64,000 bases of DNA from Porogramme epimiltina (Eukaryota > Basidiomycota > Agaricomycetes > Polyporales > Polyporaceae). Positions 23,870 through 36,500 of this stretch are shown here, in pieces; the first letter of the stretch is position 1; each line of letters starts with the position of its first letter. The notes under the pieces were generated by a model. The model did no database searches. It worked only from the letters and a program-made list of their open reading frames with translations, and was not told the origin of the DNA. Location: the NCBI GenBank assembly GCA_900155495.1, contig FTLJ01000573.1, forward strand, positions 1 to 64,000. The letters run 5' to 3'. A program made the translations under genes and the position numbers.

Positions 23870-26846
23870 GGTGGGAGGGTGGTAAGGACACTAATGGGGG
23901 CGTACAGTGCTGCTCGAATGCGTGTATGGTAGTATATGGCGCGTGTTGCGGCTGTATGCTGAAGGACAGCTGCGGCACACCGGGTCGAGGTTGATAACGA
24001 GGGGGCTGGGTGTCGTGGGCGTCAGGAGGCTGCGGGTGCGAGTGAAGCCTATCTTGCTGAAGGACGTCCTATTGGGCGCGTTCAGCACCGTAGAGTGTTC
24101 TGTGGCCGTGAAGGACTTGAGAGAGAAAGAAGGGATGTTGGAGGGTGGGCGGACGTAGGGAGGCGGGTGCGGTGGGAGGCGTACAGGGAGGAGCGCCGTG
24201 CGGAAGCCTGCCGCCGGACGTCATGCGTGATGTTTGGCCCTAGTTTGTCCACCTCCGATCCCGCGACGCCCGTGCGCCCAAAGGCGGTTTGTCTGCGCAC
24301 GTTCTCTCCTTTCTTTCCGCTCGTCGCGCCTGGCTCCCCAATCATTTCTTTACACCTCTCGTCCGTGTCAAGCGCGGCCCCTTTCACGGTCGACGTCGCA
24401 TCCTGTGTATCGTGCCACTGCGGCTTACCTTATGGAGGGTCGAGCGCCGGTGGGCAGTACACTTGAGCTCCTTTCAGCCGGTTCGATCAGCTTGGTCCGA
24501 GATTTGACGCTTCAGCACGTTCTTTAGGCATGCGTATTGTCTACTCCTCGGACCCGTTTCCAAAAGGTAAATCAACCCACTTTACAGACTTCCGAGATCA
24601 CCATGTGGCCACAAAAGGAGCGACCACTGCCAAGTGCCTCCAACCCGAGCGATAGGGGGTTGCTATCTCGGCCAAGTTCCAAGACAGCGCGACTCACGAG
24701 GCGAATAGCCTCTCTATCTGGTGTTCACTTCGTCCGGACGCCATGAGGATGAGTATATCGACCCCTTTTGTGCGCACGAATTATGGGACCAGAGTGAACG
24801 GATTTGTGTGCATTCGTGTCACTGTGCTCAAGCCTCAGGCGCTTTCTCCGGGACGACACAGATACCACATCATTCGGGCACGTACCTTTGGTGTTATACG
24901 AGCCACAGCGGGGATGGATTGGTAGCTAGGGCACTTCTTCTACCCTTAATCAACAGAATCAACAGAGGATAGGGTGAGTGCTCAGTCCCCTATGTCTCCA
25001 CCTACTTATGAACCAGATCTTACTAAAAAGCAAATATTCAAATATCCCGGCGCGGCGCACAACTACACCAATTATAAGCTTTGAGCTAGGCAGACCTTAC
25101 ATGTGGTTCTATTTCCGCCTCACATCAAGCCGTCCGTCGTGTACGTGAACAATATGCTGTGTGGCTCTCCCATGAACGTAATCTGACCACGGGCGCGGAA
25201 CGCATGCGGGCCAGCGTGCCTGATTTACAACGACACAGCTGCCTAATAAGTACCGAGGGCGTCGCACCGCTACGACGTATTGACATGCACCGCCAAGGGG
25301 GAGCAGCAGTCTGCGGTCATGCCAATGTCATTCAAGATTATGTTTGAAGCTATTCGTGTGCAGCAGAATGTGGGTAACTCAAATAAAAGCCGCCATAATG
25401 TGCTTGGGCCGGTTTTAACCTTACAGACATCCCACTTAACACCGCGGGCACACTCTGGGCTCAGCAAATATCACATCTGTCTCAAACTTGCCGCAAGCCA
25501 ACGAGTTTCCGCTAAGTATAGATAGCTGTAAGTGTTAGTTTAGTGACGTCACCGGATCAGTATCCGTCATTACTGACCATTTCGGGGTTTAAATCAGTTC
25601 TAGCGTCAATTTCTAGGAGCTCGGCAACTCGGGTGGCTCTCCCTTCATCTGCCACTCTCTTCACGACCCTCATCGGCCGAGTACTCGACGCTCATTGTCC
25701 TCGATCCTCCGACCCTAGCTGCATGCGGCGGAAATACCTTATCATTCTTATTCAAACGCGCGCTAGCCCGTCGGCGTGGCACCGACGGTCCTACCCACGC
25801 CGCACGCCGAGCACACCCTAGAACCGCGGCCGGCCTGTCTGCCTGAAACGGCGTTTGAGTGCTTGCACCGTGCACTCGAACATTGGCGAACAAGCTCAAG
25901 CAGGTGGACCATATGGGTGTCACGTCCGATATCGGAAACTCTCCTTCCCAGATACTTGGAGCCGACAGGACGAAGACCGGCCGTAAGCCGCTAGGCGCAG
26001 ACTCCAGAGGCGTTTGAGTTGTTTCATTCTTTTGGTAGTTGACACTGCAGTCATAACTACATGCGCAGGTATGTAGAGAGTCCTCTCTAGCCACTACCTC
26101 GATCTTGACACGCTTCTTCACCCAATAGGCATTTGTTCAAGTGCCCGGAGCACAGAGTGGAACGCCATGGATGCTGCCCGGCGTTCCCGAAGTTGATTCC
26201 AAGTTCCTGTCCACTACACATCCCTGACTCGCTTAGCTACGGAACATCTAGACTGTCAACGGGTATGCCAGCCCTTCCTGAGAATTGTTTATGTCCATCC
26301 GCGCGGGATGGCCTTCAAAGGTTACCCCATATCATCTCTAAAACAGAAATGGAGCGATGGAATCAAAAGCAAATCATTAACCGATCCAAGGCGGAATCAG
26401 CGCACCCCCTTTTTGGAGCCCTCGGTGCAGCCAGCGTATGAAGCGCTACTCAACGCCGCCCAGCGGCAGTCCGGCCTACGGGATGCTGTGCTCGGGGGTA
26501 CCGCTGACATTCACAGCGTGGTCCGAATACTTCGCATCCCGCCTGTCCACCACCACCTACGCGCCGTATATTCCGGTGAGTAATTTTAACACACTTAGAG
26601 GGGGGTTACGACACACAGGGGCGCCCGAGACAGGAAATTGAACCATACCCGTGGACACGCTCACACCCAATACCGCTCTTACACCCAAGTATATCTCCAA
26701 ATGCACAACGCAATGCCATTGTAAGCCATTCTTGCCCTGTGAGGGCCCGAGGTATCAGCCGACGTGAAGAGGACTCGCTACTAAACGCCACGAGGCCCAC
26801 ACCAACCCCGCCAGGTTCGCGCGAGGACCGCTCCCAAAGGGCGCTG
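23870..26846. other. 3 kb gene-poor spacer
   Basis: From 23.9 to 24.5 kb the sequence is GC-rich and promoter-like (MAF1 upstream region). From 24.5 to 26.8 kb it is less GC-rich, and open frames are short and unrelated to known families. A 91-residue frame at 26308-26583 runs up to a good splice donor (gtgagt at about 26574), hinting at a lost exon, but I cannot name it. No RNA gene is seen. Confidence 0.45.
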
Positions 26847-26905
26847 CTTTGGCGTTTGACTGCGACATGCCGCTCAGCTTCGCATCGTGGAGCGACCGCG
26901 GTGCC
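26847..26905 (+). promoter_or_regulatory. Duplicated laccase promoter block, copy B
   Basis: A 59-base block 320 bases upstream of the laccase B ATG. It matches 52 of 59 bases with 30447-30505, which lies 298 bases upstream of the laccase C ATG. A metal-response-like TGCACAC (TGCRCNC) lies nearby at 26911-26917. Confidence 0.6.
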
Positions 26906-27166
26906 ACCGGTGCACACGCTCCCCGGGTACAGTCGCCGCCTACGGACAGCCCTGCCGCCGCACGCGCGTCGGAGCCTCTTCGAGGCGCGCGTCAGCACGT
27001 CCAGCTCTCTCGGTTCCCCGATTCCGACCCCCACGTCGCGCCGGGGCAAACCAGTACTTAAGAGTCTCGAGCGAGGCATTTTTGCCTCAGCTCGAACCTC
27101 TTCGAGTCGCGCCTCTTTCAGACTCCCGTAACACTCGGTCGTCGATCCCCACGACTTGTGTACACC

Positions 27167-29374
27167 ATGGCGAAACTCTCTTTGTCGGTACCTCTCCTCG
27201 CCCTCGCCCTTACGATGGGGACGTACGCGGCCATTGGGCCCGTCGCCGATCTCGTCATTACCGACCAGACGGTCGCTCCCGACGGTTTTTCGCGCTCTGC
27301 TGTTGTCGTCAACGGTGGTACTCCCGGGCCCCTCATCAAGGGCTACAAGGTCCGTGATCTTTGCGCGGGCACGGATGTGTAGGCACTAATCGTGGATGAC
27401 ATCTATCCACACAGGGTGATAGGTTCCAAATCAACGTCATCGATAACTTGACGAACCATACTATGAACAAGACCACCAGCATTGTGGGTCCACGTCGTTA
27501 TGTCACTTCGGTACTGCACATGATCGTTAACGTGATGCCTTGGGCCCCACAGCACTGGCACGGTTTCTTCCAGAAGGGCACGACCTGGGCCGACGGCCCG
27601 GCTTTCGTGAGCCAGTGCCCGATCACCTCTGGGAACTCTTTCGTATACGATTTCACTGCTGCTGACCAATCCGGTATGTCAAGCTACGCGGAACAGCCCA
27701 TGACGCTCCGTTCTGATCGGGATCCATTTACCACAGGTACATTCTGGTACCACAGTCACCTCACTACTCAATATTGCGACGGGTTGAGGGGCCCGCTCGT
27801 TGTTTACGACCCAGAGGACCCTCTCAAGCAGTACTATGACGTTGACGACGGTATGTTCTTTCGCTGGATGATGAATCGCATCTTTCTGACGACAGTGACG
27901 AAATAGAGTCCACCGTGATCACACTGGCTGACTGGTACCACCGTGCTGCTCACCTGTTGCCTCCTGGCCCGTAAGCTTTAGAGACGACTTGTATCCTATA
28001 TTAATAGCTGACCAAGAACCGTGTTTTAGTACTGCGGACTCTACTTTGATCAACGGCCTTGGCCGCTTTATAACCCCATCGGGGGCTCCCTCGGGTGACT
28101 TGGCAGTTATCAGCGTTACCTATGGAAAGCGGTAAGTGCACGAAGCCACTGCGCCGGGTCTTCACGATAGGCTCATTTCCATCCGTCACCGTTCAGCTAC
28201 CGCTTCCGGCTTGTGTCATTGGCGTGCGACCCAAACTACGTGTTTAGCATTGACAACCACGATATGACCATCATCGAAGCCGACTCTATTAGCAGCAAGC
28301 CACACACCGTCGACTCCCTGCAGATTTTCGCAGCACAGCGGTACTCGTTTGTTGTAAGTCATTTCTCGGCTGATAGGTGAATGTTTGATCCTCACATCAC
28401 TCGCACAGCTTGAAGCGAATCAACCCATTGACAACTACTGGATCCGTGCAAACCCCCACGGCACCAGTAACTTCACCAGCGGCATCAACTCTGCCATCCT
28501 GCGCTATGACGGCGCCCCTGTGGCTGAACCCAACGTCATTGAGCCACCTGCACTTGTCAACCTCCTCCGTGAACAAGATTTGACTCCGTTCACCCCGATG
28601 CCAGTGGTACGTGATCACAACATGACCGCAGGTGTGCAGTCGCGCTTATAGAGGTGTCACATAGCCTGGCACTCCTTACCCTGGTGGCGTTGACAAGCCC
28701 CTTAGCCTTAACTTTTCGTTCGTGAGTCCACCTCCATCGTTACAACTTCTTTGTGAAGTCCTACGACTCATCCTGTACATCATACAACAGACCGCCCCCC
28801 ACTTCTTCATCAATGGCCACACCTTCAATTCGCCGAAGGTGCCTGTCCTGCTGCAGATCCTGAGCGGCGCGCATACGGCGCAGGAGCTGATGCCCGAAGG
28901 GAGCGTCATCCCCCTCCCGATTAACAAGTCCATCGAAATCAACTTCCCCAACGGAAATGGTGCACCAGGGGGGCCCCACCCCTTCCACTTGCACGGTGTA
29001 CGTAGGAGTTCCTTCCTCCCTCGCCAATGTGCAATGCATGTATCGGAGGGACTGTTGCTGACGCGCGCCTTCTTTCCCTGCAGCACGCGTTTGCGGTTGT
29101 GCGCAGCGCGGGCCAAACCGAACCCAACTACGAGAACCCGATGTGGCGCGACACCGTCAGCGCGGGTGTAATGGGCGACAACGTCACGATCCGGTTCGAG
29201 ACTAACAACCCTGGGCCGTGGTTCCTCCACTGCCACATCGATTTCCACCTCGACGCCGGTTTCGCGGTCGTCCTCGCTGAAGACATCCCGGACACGGCGA
29301 TTGCAAACCCGATCCCGATCGAGTGGGACGAACTTTGCCCCATCTATGACCTGCTTCCCGACAGCGAGCACTAG
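27167..29374 (+). CDS. Laccase B (multicopper oxidase)
   Basis: Secreted blue copper oxidase (benzenediol:O2 oxidoreductase) for lignin, phenol or pigment chemistry. Eleven exons: 27167-27349, 27415-27483, 27553-27673, 27737-27850, 27907-27970, 28030-28131, 28197-28353, 28409-28606, 28665-28721, 28791-28997, 29084-29374; together 520 residues, the family's usual length. The ATG in acaccATGG starts a signal peptide ([21 protein letters not shown]) before mature [20 protein letters not shown]. Copper ligands are in [41 protein letters not shown]+HAF and [12 protein letters not shown]. The residue after the final Gly is Phe, the type linked to high redox potential laccases. Tandem with laccase C in the same direction. 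Confidence 0.95.
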
Positions 29375-29791
29375 GTTTCAGTTGGGTATCTATGTCTTGA
29401 CGAGTGTCGCAGGACCCTAGTATCGCGTATGATGGACCTCTGAGGCTGAGGAACTGATTTATAGTCAATATCCGAGTAATGTACATATCTATGTCGGGAT
29501 AATTGAATAATACCCTTCAACTTGAATGCAGTATTGTGCCGACCTGTTGTATACGAACCGTGAGACTTATAATTTACCAAGAGACGTGATCTTTATGACC
29601 ACTGGCATGGCATAGGCATCATATAACTGATCACGTGTTCGATCCTAGATCTCATGTGCCTCAAACCTCCAATTTCGGGAAACGGCAACTTAAATCAGAT
29701 TGATGACACTGCCTGGCCAAGGTCATTCGCTACTAATTCAGCTACTCAGGAATCTGTCTTGCACACGCTTTGTTTTCGTCTTGCTATCTCT
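29375..29791. other. Intergenic spacer after laccase B
   Basis: About 420 bases between laccase B and the decayed orphan-gene copy. AT-richer than the genes; laccase 3' UTR. Nothing else seen. Confidence 0.45.
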
Positions 29792-30100
29792 ATGGTCTTC
29801 AAACACCCCAATCTGTGTCCTCTGCTTAGTTCCACAGTCACTATCTCTTGGTTCCCTCTCAACCCGGGCAACGAAGACGAGCCTGTCCACTCAAACCCGG
29901 AATATACACAGATGTTTGCCCGCCTAGGGAGCATGTTGAAATGCACTACTGTTGACATCACATCAACTTCCTATGTCCCTCAAGAGACCCTGATGGTGCT
30001 TCGCGTAAGATCAAACGAAGGACCGCTAAGTAGAACAAGATGGAACGGGGACATAGGAAGCTCGTTGCTGTCTGCACGTCTCCTGCAGCGACTTTAATGA
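29792..30100 (+). pseudogene. Decayed copy of exon 1 of the 13.3-14.4 kb orphan gene
   Basis: Translation from 29792 (MVFKHPN, then LLSSTVTIS, NEDEPVHSNPEYTQMFARLGSML and VPQE) aligns residue by residue with the start of the orphan gene at 14363 (LLSSTATIS, NEDEPVQSNPDHAQMLARLESIL, RPQE). A one-base deletion after the PQE codons (about 29985) shifts the frame. In the shifted frame homology continues (DPDGASRKIKRRTAK against DPDSAPRRKRRKTAK), then a TAG stop, then KLVAVCTSPAA against EPIAVCTSSAA. Later exons are missing. It follows laccase B in the same order and relative direction as the parent follows laccase A. Confidence 0.85.
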
Positions 30101-30446
30101 AGACTTTCTAATGTGGCCTGATGTATGTTTAGTGATCCTCCTGATCCTCTCAACCGAGGTCCGTTGTCATTATATCTAAGCCGGCTCCTCTTTATACTTC
30201 TGTCCCCTTTTTGTGTTTCCCTCATACCGCCTGTCGCAAGGACCCTCAGCGGAAGATATCAGCGTGGGGTAGGGGGATTAGCATCGGGCCCACGAAAGAT
30301 TGCGATTGACCTCCCGGGGGGGTCGCAGAGTCCAAGGTGACCTGCCCAGTGCGTTTACCGACCGTCCTGCACTTGCCCACCAACCTTACTCACTCTTGCC
30401 CTAGTCGCGGCTAAACCGTCATCAAAGGTAGCTTTATGCACCACTG

Positions 30447-30505
30447 CTTTGGTGCTTGACTGCGATATGCCACTCAGCTTCGCGTCGTGGAGCAACCGCG
30501 CTGCC
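30447..30505 (+). promoter_or_regulatory. Duplicated laccase promoter block, copy C
   Basis: Partner of 26847-26905 (7 mismatches in 59 bases). Metal-response-like heptamers fitting TGCRCNC follow at 30542-30548 (TGCACGC) and 30563-30569 (TGCGCAC). A TATA-like GCTTAAAC lies near 30628. Laccase induction by copper through such sites is known in white-rot fungi; here it is inference. Confidence 0.5.
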
Positions 30506-30744
30506 GTTAGTGCTCTCACTCACCCGATACTGTCAGCCCCATGCACGCCGAGGCCTCCTCAATGCGCACGTCAGCCCTTCCAGCCCTTCCAGCCCCCTCA
30601 GTTCTCCGATCCCGCCGCCCATGTCGTGCCGAGAGCTTAAACGTCCGGGGCGAGACATTTTGTGTCAGGTCGAATTCCACGCCCCCCCCCTTCCTCAAGG
30701 CTTCCGCAGATCTTGGTGGTTGACCCCATCGACTCTCGTGCAAC

Positions 30745-32910
30745 ATGGTGAAGCTCTCTCTTCTGGAACCTCTCCTGGTCCTCGTCATCGCGATGGGGGC
30801 ATATGCGGCGACCATCAGGCCCGTCACGAACCTCGTCATCACTGACAAGACGGTCGCTCCCGACGGCTTTCCGCGCGCTGCTGTTGTCGTCAACGGTAGT
30901 ACTCCTGGGCCCCTCATCATAGGCAACAAGGTCCGTAGTCATATTCTGATATACGACAGTCTTCATTGTGAACAGGATCTATCTACGCAGGGTGACCGGT
31001 TTCGAATCAACGTCACCGATAGCTTGAAGAACCATACTATGAATAAGACCACCAGTATTGTGAGTCTATGGTGTTTCTTTCACTTGGTAGTGCACAAGAA
31101 TTAACATGATACAGCATTGGCACGGATTCTTTCAGAAGGGCACGACCTGGGCTGATGGCGCGGCCTTCGTGAGCCAGTGCCCAATCGCTTCTGGGCACTC
31201 GTTCATGTACGACTTCACCGCTGCTGACCAATCTGGTAAGTTACACTGTATGGAACGCCCCACGACGCTCCGTTCCAATCGGGTTCCATTTTCCATAGGT
31301 ACATTCTGGTACCACAGCCATCTCACCACTCAATATTGCGATGGTTTGAGGGGCCCGATGGTTGTTTACGACCCAGAGGACCCTCTCAAGCAGTACTACG
31401 ACGTTGACAACGGTATGTTCTTTCGCAGTACGATAACTCGCACCCTTCTGACGACAGTGGTGAAATAAATAGAGTTCACTGTGATCACATTGGCTGACTG
31501 GTACCACCGTGCTGCTCACTTGTTGCCGCATGGACCTCCTCCGTAGGTGTCGGATGCAACATGCGGCCTGTATCAATAACCGACTCAGGACCGTGTTTAG
31601 GGCTCCGGACTCCACTTTGATCAACGGCCTTAGCCGCTTTGTATCCCCTTCAGGCACTGTCTCGGGCAACTTGGCAGTCATCAGCGTTACACAAGGAAAG
31701 CGGTGAGTACAGGAAGCTGCTCTGTCCTCGCGGTGAACTCATTTTCATTCGTCACCGTTAAGCTATCGCTTCCGGCTTGTGTCGATGTCGTGCGACCCGT
31801 TCTACGTCTTTAGCATTGACAACCATGACATGACGATCATCGAAGCTGACTCTGTCAGCAGCAAGCCACACCGTGTTGACTCTCTGCAGATCTTCGCAGG
31901 ACAGAGATACTCGTTTGTTGTAAGTACATTTTTAGCCAAAGCTGAACATCTGATCCTCACATCACTTGCACAGCTCAAGGCGGATCAACCCATTGACAAC
32001 TACTGGATCCGCGCGAACCCCCACGGCGAGGGTAACTTCACCAACGGCATCAACTCTGCTATCCTGCGCTATGAGGGCGCCCCTGCAGCCGATCCCGACG
32101 TGACCAAGCCGCCTGTGTTAGTCAACCAACTCTGTGAACAAGATTTGACCCCATTCACCCCGATGCCGGTGGTGCGTGATTTCGACATGCCTGAGGGCGT
32201 GCAGTTGCGCTTATAAGGGTATTTTGTAGCCTGGCGCCCCTTATCCTAGTGGTGTTGACAAGCCTCTGAGCCTTGAGATTTCGTTCGTGAGTCTACCGCT
32301 GTCACTATGAGACCCTATAACACGTCCTATACGTCGTACAACAGAAGGACTCCAACTTCCGCATCAATGATCATACCTTCGTACCGCCAAAGGTCCCTGT
32401 CCTGCTGCAGATCCTGAGCGGCAAGCACAAACCGGAGGAGCTGATGCCCAAGGAAAGCATCATCCCGCTTCCGATCAACAAGTCCATCGAGATGAGCTTC
32501 CTCAACGGACACGATTCTAAAGGCGGGCCTCACCCCTTTCACTTGCACGGTGTACGTCCCAGTTTCTCTCCACCTTGCCAATCAGTGTGTCTGTTCCTGA
32601 CGCACACCTTCACCTACAGCACATGTTTGCGGTCGTGCGCAGCGCGGGCCAGGCCAAACCCAACTACGTAAACCCGATGTGGCGCGACACCGTCAGCGCG
32701 GGTGGACCTGGGGACAACGTCACGATCCGGTTCGAAACGAACAACCCCGGGCCGTGGTTCCTCCATTGCCACATTGACTTCCACCTCGACGCTGGACTTG
32801 CGGTTGTCTTCGCTGAAGACATTCCTGACACGGGGCCCGCGAACCCGGTCCCGGTCGAGTGGGACGAACTGTGCCCCATCTACGATCAACTTCCCGACAA
32901 CGAGCACTAA
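30745..32910 (+). CDS. Laccase C (multicopper oxidase)
   Basis: Paralogue of laccase B with the same eleven-exon plan: 30745-30930, 30991-31059, 31115-31235, 31299-31412, 31473-31542, 31601-31702, 31763-31919, 31974-32171, 32230-32286, 32345-32551, 32620-32910; 523 residues. Signal peptide [21 protein letters not shown], then [20 protein letters not shown]. Copper motifs [41 protein letters not shown]+HMF and [12 protein letters not shown]. The T1 axial-type residue is Leu (Phe in B), so substrate range or redox potential may differ. The intron ending at 31762 uses an AAG acceptor where B uses CAG. The reading frame is intact. Confidence 0.95.
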
Positions 32911-33578
32911 ATTTTGAGGGGGCCGGTGGCTCGATAAGCGTCGGAGGACTCACCGGCTTAGAGCATGAACTTCTGGAGTTGCAGAATCGATTTATGAGCT
33001 GTGTAGTGTGCATATTTACGTTGGATTAATCGCATGGTCTCGTTCAATAACCAGCTGAGGCGAGAATTCGTGGACATAAGCCTCACGAGAAAGGAGTCAG
33101 CAGTATATTCAGACGACAATATCCGTAAATTCCTTTCAGTTTGCTCATTATAGTCTAATTTAAGGTGAGATTTGGTACCTGCATAAGTCTGAGGCGTCGA
33201 GTGCAGTCGATCATGTGTTCAATCTCAGATGGTGCCTTGACATTTTACTCAGGTTTTATGCGGCGGTGAGTCGCCATCGGCCACCGGTCAATTGTGTTCA
33301 CCGCCCAAGAGCTACGAACTGCCTTCCATTCTCGACATTCCATCATCGATTTGTCGCCTGTCCACTATCTATGACCCCTCATATCGTCCGCGTATACTCA
33401 GTGGTCGTTGATGTAAATCTGAACTTACGCGCCACACATACAAGTATCCACTCGATAGCATTCTATTACGCTGGTCGTCTTTACTAGGTCGTAACTAGTA
33501 TCATACATGCTTATCTAGAGACTTCCCTTCAAGTCCTTAATGTATATCATCTAAAGGAGAGTGATAGAAAAAACGAGG
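32911..33578. other. Intergenic spacer, convergent 3' ends
   Basis: About 670 bases between laccase C and the ABC transporter, whose 3' ends face each other. AT-richer, no coding signal. Confidence 0.5.
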
Positions 33579-36500
33579 TCACTCGCGACGCTTGAACATG
33601 CTCAGCAGGCTCCCGGTCCGGACGCGGAACAGGTACGTGAACAGGTACACGCACACGACCTGTAAATACCCCATTCCCGTTAGCAACCTGTATAAGATGT
33701 TATATGCAACTCCAAGAAGCACTCACGTTGAACACGATGAACGCCGCGAAGATGCCCAAGTCGCGCCAGTGGTTGTCGTAGAAGATGTTGAACGTCAGCC
33801 CCAGGAACGCATCTGTCGTCGCGAACGAGCAGTACTGGCACGCCGCGCCCGCCGCGTCTGAGGTACCTGTAAGGTACCCGCCCGCACTGGCGATGTACGG
33901 CGCCATGTAGTCCGCGCACGTCTGCGCAGCGGGCGGCGTGATCGTCACGAGCTCGACCGCCGCGCACTGGATCTCCGTCCGGCCGATGGCCTGCCCGAGC
34001 AGCGCCTCGGTGAGGTAGGTGTACGGGGACAGATGGTACATCCACTTCCACCACCCGAGCTGGCTGAAGGGCTGCAGGACGCCGTTGCTATCGCATTACA
34101 TCGTTAGATGGATGTCAGGCCAAGTAAAGGGGACAACGTACAAGGTGAGCACGAAGGAGAACAGGAAGCTGAACAGGAGCGCCGCGATCTCCGCGTTCGG
34201 AGACATGGCAGCGACGGCCTGGCCGATTGAGGTGTAGTAGAGCGGCATCCAAATGCCCATGACGAAGTACGTGAAGCCCGCGCGCGAGGTGGGGAAGCCG
34301 ACGGTCCAGTACCAACAGAGGAAGTAGAGCGACGAGCCGAGGATGTTCCACGGGATCTCGACGAGGATCTGGGATGTGACGAGTGCGGACCAGCTGTACA
34401 TCTTGCTGTGCCGCTCGCGCACTTCGAAGATCTTGCGCATGTTGATGAACGCTACCTGCAGCTGGTTGGCGAGGGCGACGCTGATCATCATTGACATGAA
34501 GATTGCCTGAGAGGTATCGTCAAGAAAACGGTCATAACTGGGAGTCATGGGGAAACTTACGAAGAGGTGGTTCTGGGTGCCCTGGATGGTCGTCTTGGCC
34601 TGGTAGAACGAGAAACCGATGAGAAGCGCCGATCCGATGTTGAGCGCGACTTTGGAGAGCAGGTACGTCGGGTCACGCCAGTGCGCCTCAGCATCACGCT
34701 TGAAGAGGAGAGACATCTGGTAGAACCACGAGGTAGGGTAATCGCTCTTCACCCGCGCTACCACCGGTGGCTTGCTGCGGCCTTCGGCATGAAAGACGGC
34801 GAGTTCGTCTTGAACGCGAGACGCTTCCTGGGAACCCTTCCATGCGCCGTGCCAGTCGATTTCCGTGGATGCGGTTGCACCCGCACCAATTGCTTCAAGG
34901 ATGTACTCGGCCCTGCGAGCAGATTGTCAGCATAACAATCTTTACTGAAATAAACGGCCAGATATTCACGGATTCTCAGCATCGCCACATTTGCGCGCAC
35001 CATTCCGCTCAAAGTAGTCGATGAGCACGCTAGACCGCTCGCCGATGTCGCCGAAATAGACCGTCTGGCCGCCCTTGCGGAGGAGCAGGAGGCGGTCGAA
35101 CACCTGGAACAGCTCCGCAGACGGCTGGTGGATCGTGCAGACGATGGCCTGTCCCGCGTCCGCGAGGTCACGGAGGAAACTTGTGATCGCCCACGCGCTC
35201 TGAGAGTCGAGACCGGAGGTCGGCTCGTCGAGGAAGATGAGGGACGGCTTCGCGACGAGCTCGACCGCAATCGTCGTGCGCTTCCGGTGCTCGACGCCGA
35301 GCGAGCCCACGACGGCATCACCGTACGATTCGAGCCCGCACATCTTCAAGACCTTCTCGACGCTGTGATTTTAGATCCCGTTAGTAAAATGACATTGTAT
35401 TCATGGACAAGGGACACTTACTATGCCTTCTTCTCCTCGAGAGAGACCGACTGATCCTGGCGGAGACAAGCAGAGAACAGCAATGCCTCGCGCACAGTGG
35501 ACGTAGGCAGGTGAGTATCCATCTGCTGAACATAGCCACTATTAAGCAACCACTTCTGTTAGCAAAGAAAGCGTCGAATCGACACATGAAGAACACTCAC
35601 GTATGAGCTTGGAAATCCGTTGGGAGAGGGTGCCCGTTCATCAGCCTGTCACCGGTCACGACGCCGCCAGTAGTACGTTCGGCGAGGACGTTGAGAAGCG
35701 TCGTCTTGCCCGCACCAGATTCACCCATCAGGGCCGTCAGCTTGCCGGGGCGGACATAGCCTGAGACATCGTCTAGAAGTTGGCGCGTGCCCTTATCAAC
35801 GGGGACCGTGTACTGCAAGTGCTGGAATGAGAAGATGTCGCTGGTATGCTCTGCTGCAGCGTTGTGCGCGTCGGAGCGGCCAACCCGGTCCACAGTGGAT
35901 GACGAGCCGCTACCCTTCTCTTCATCGCTTGCGCCTTCCTTCTCCGAAGCAGACACCGCGTCAGATTTGGAGCCGCGCTTGAAGAGCATGACGCTTGTAT
36001 CACCGGCCAAGCTCTGGTTGAATTCCGTGAGGACCAGAAGGACAGCGATGAAACCGAGAGCGAACGCGCAGAGGACGCCGAAGTTCTAGGAGAACGAAAT
36101 GAGTCGCATTATGATGGTTAAAGCGAGTAGGAAACTTACCCGCCAAAGATGGCTGTAGGAATAGTTGTAGGCCAAATCGAGGTAGCTCAAACCCGACACG
36201 GTAGATACGCCTGGAACAGAGCCGACGGTCGTGCACACTTGGTTCTCAAGGGTTACATTCGTGTACGCCGGACCCTGAGGGACAAGGGTGGCGCATTCCG
36301 CGTTGACCGTGTGGAACTCGTTCACCATCATGGCCTCGAAACCGTAACGGAGAGGCTGTGAACATCCGTGAGTGAACGGAGACTCGGTAATGAGAGGAGG
36401 ATACTGACGTTGATCCAAATGATCCACTTGAGAGCGCCGATCATATATGGCTGAGGCAGCGAGTAACCAGTATAGAGGATGAGTACCAAAGTACTGAGGC

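Noticed and set aside
27957..28035. Suspected frameshift in laccase B at the fifth intron.
   Set aside because: Recounting the bases gives a 64-base exon and a phase-2 intron as in laccases A and C; the total coding length is a multiple of three.
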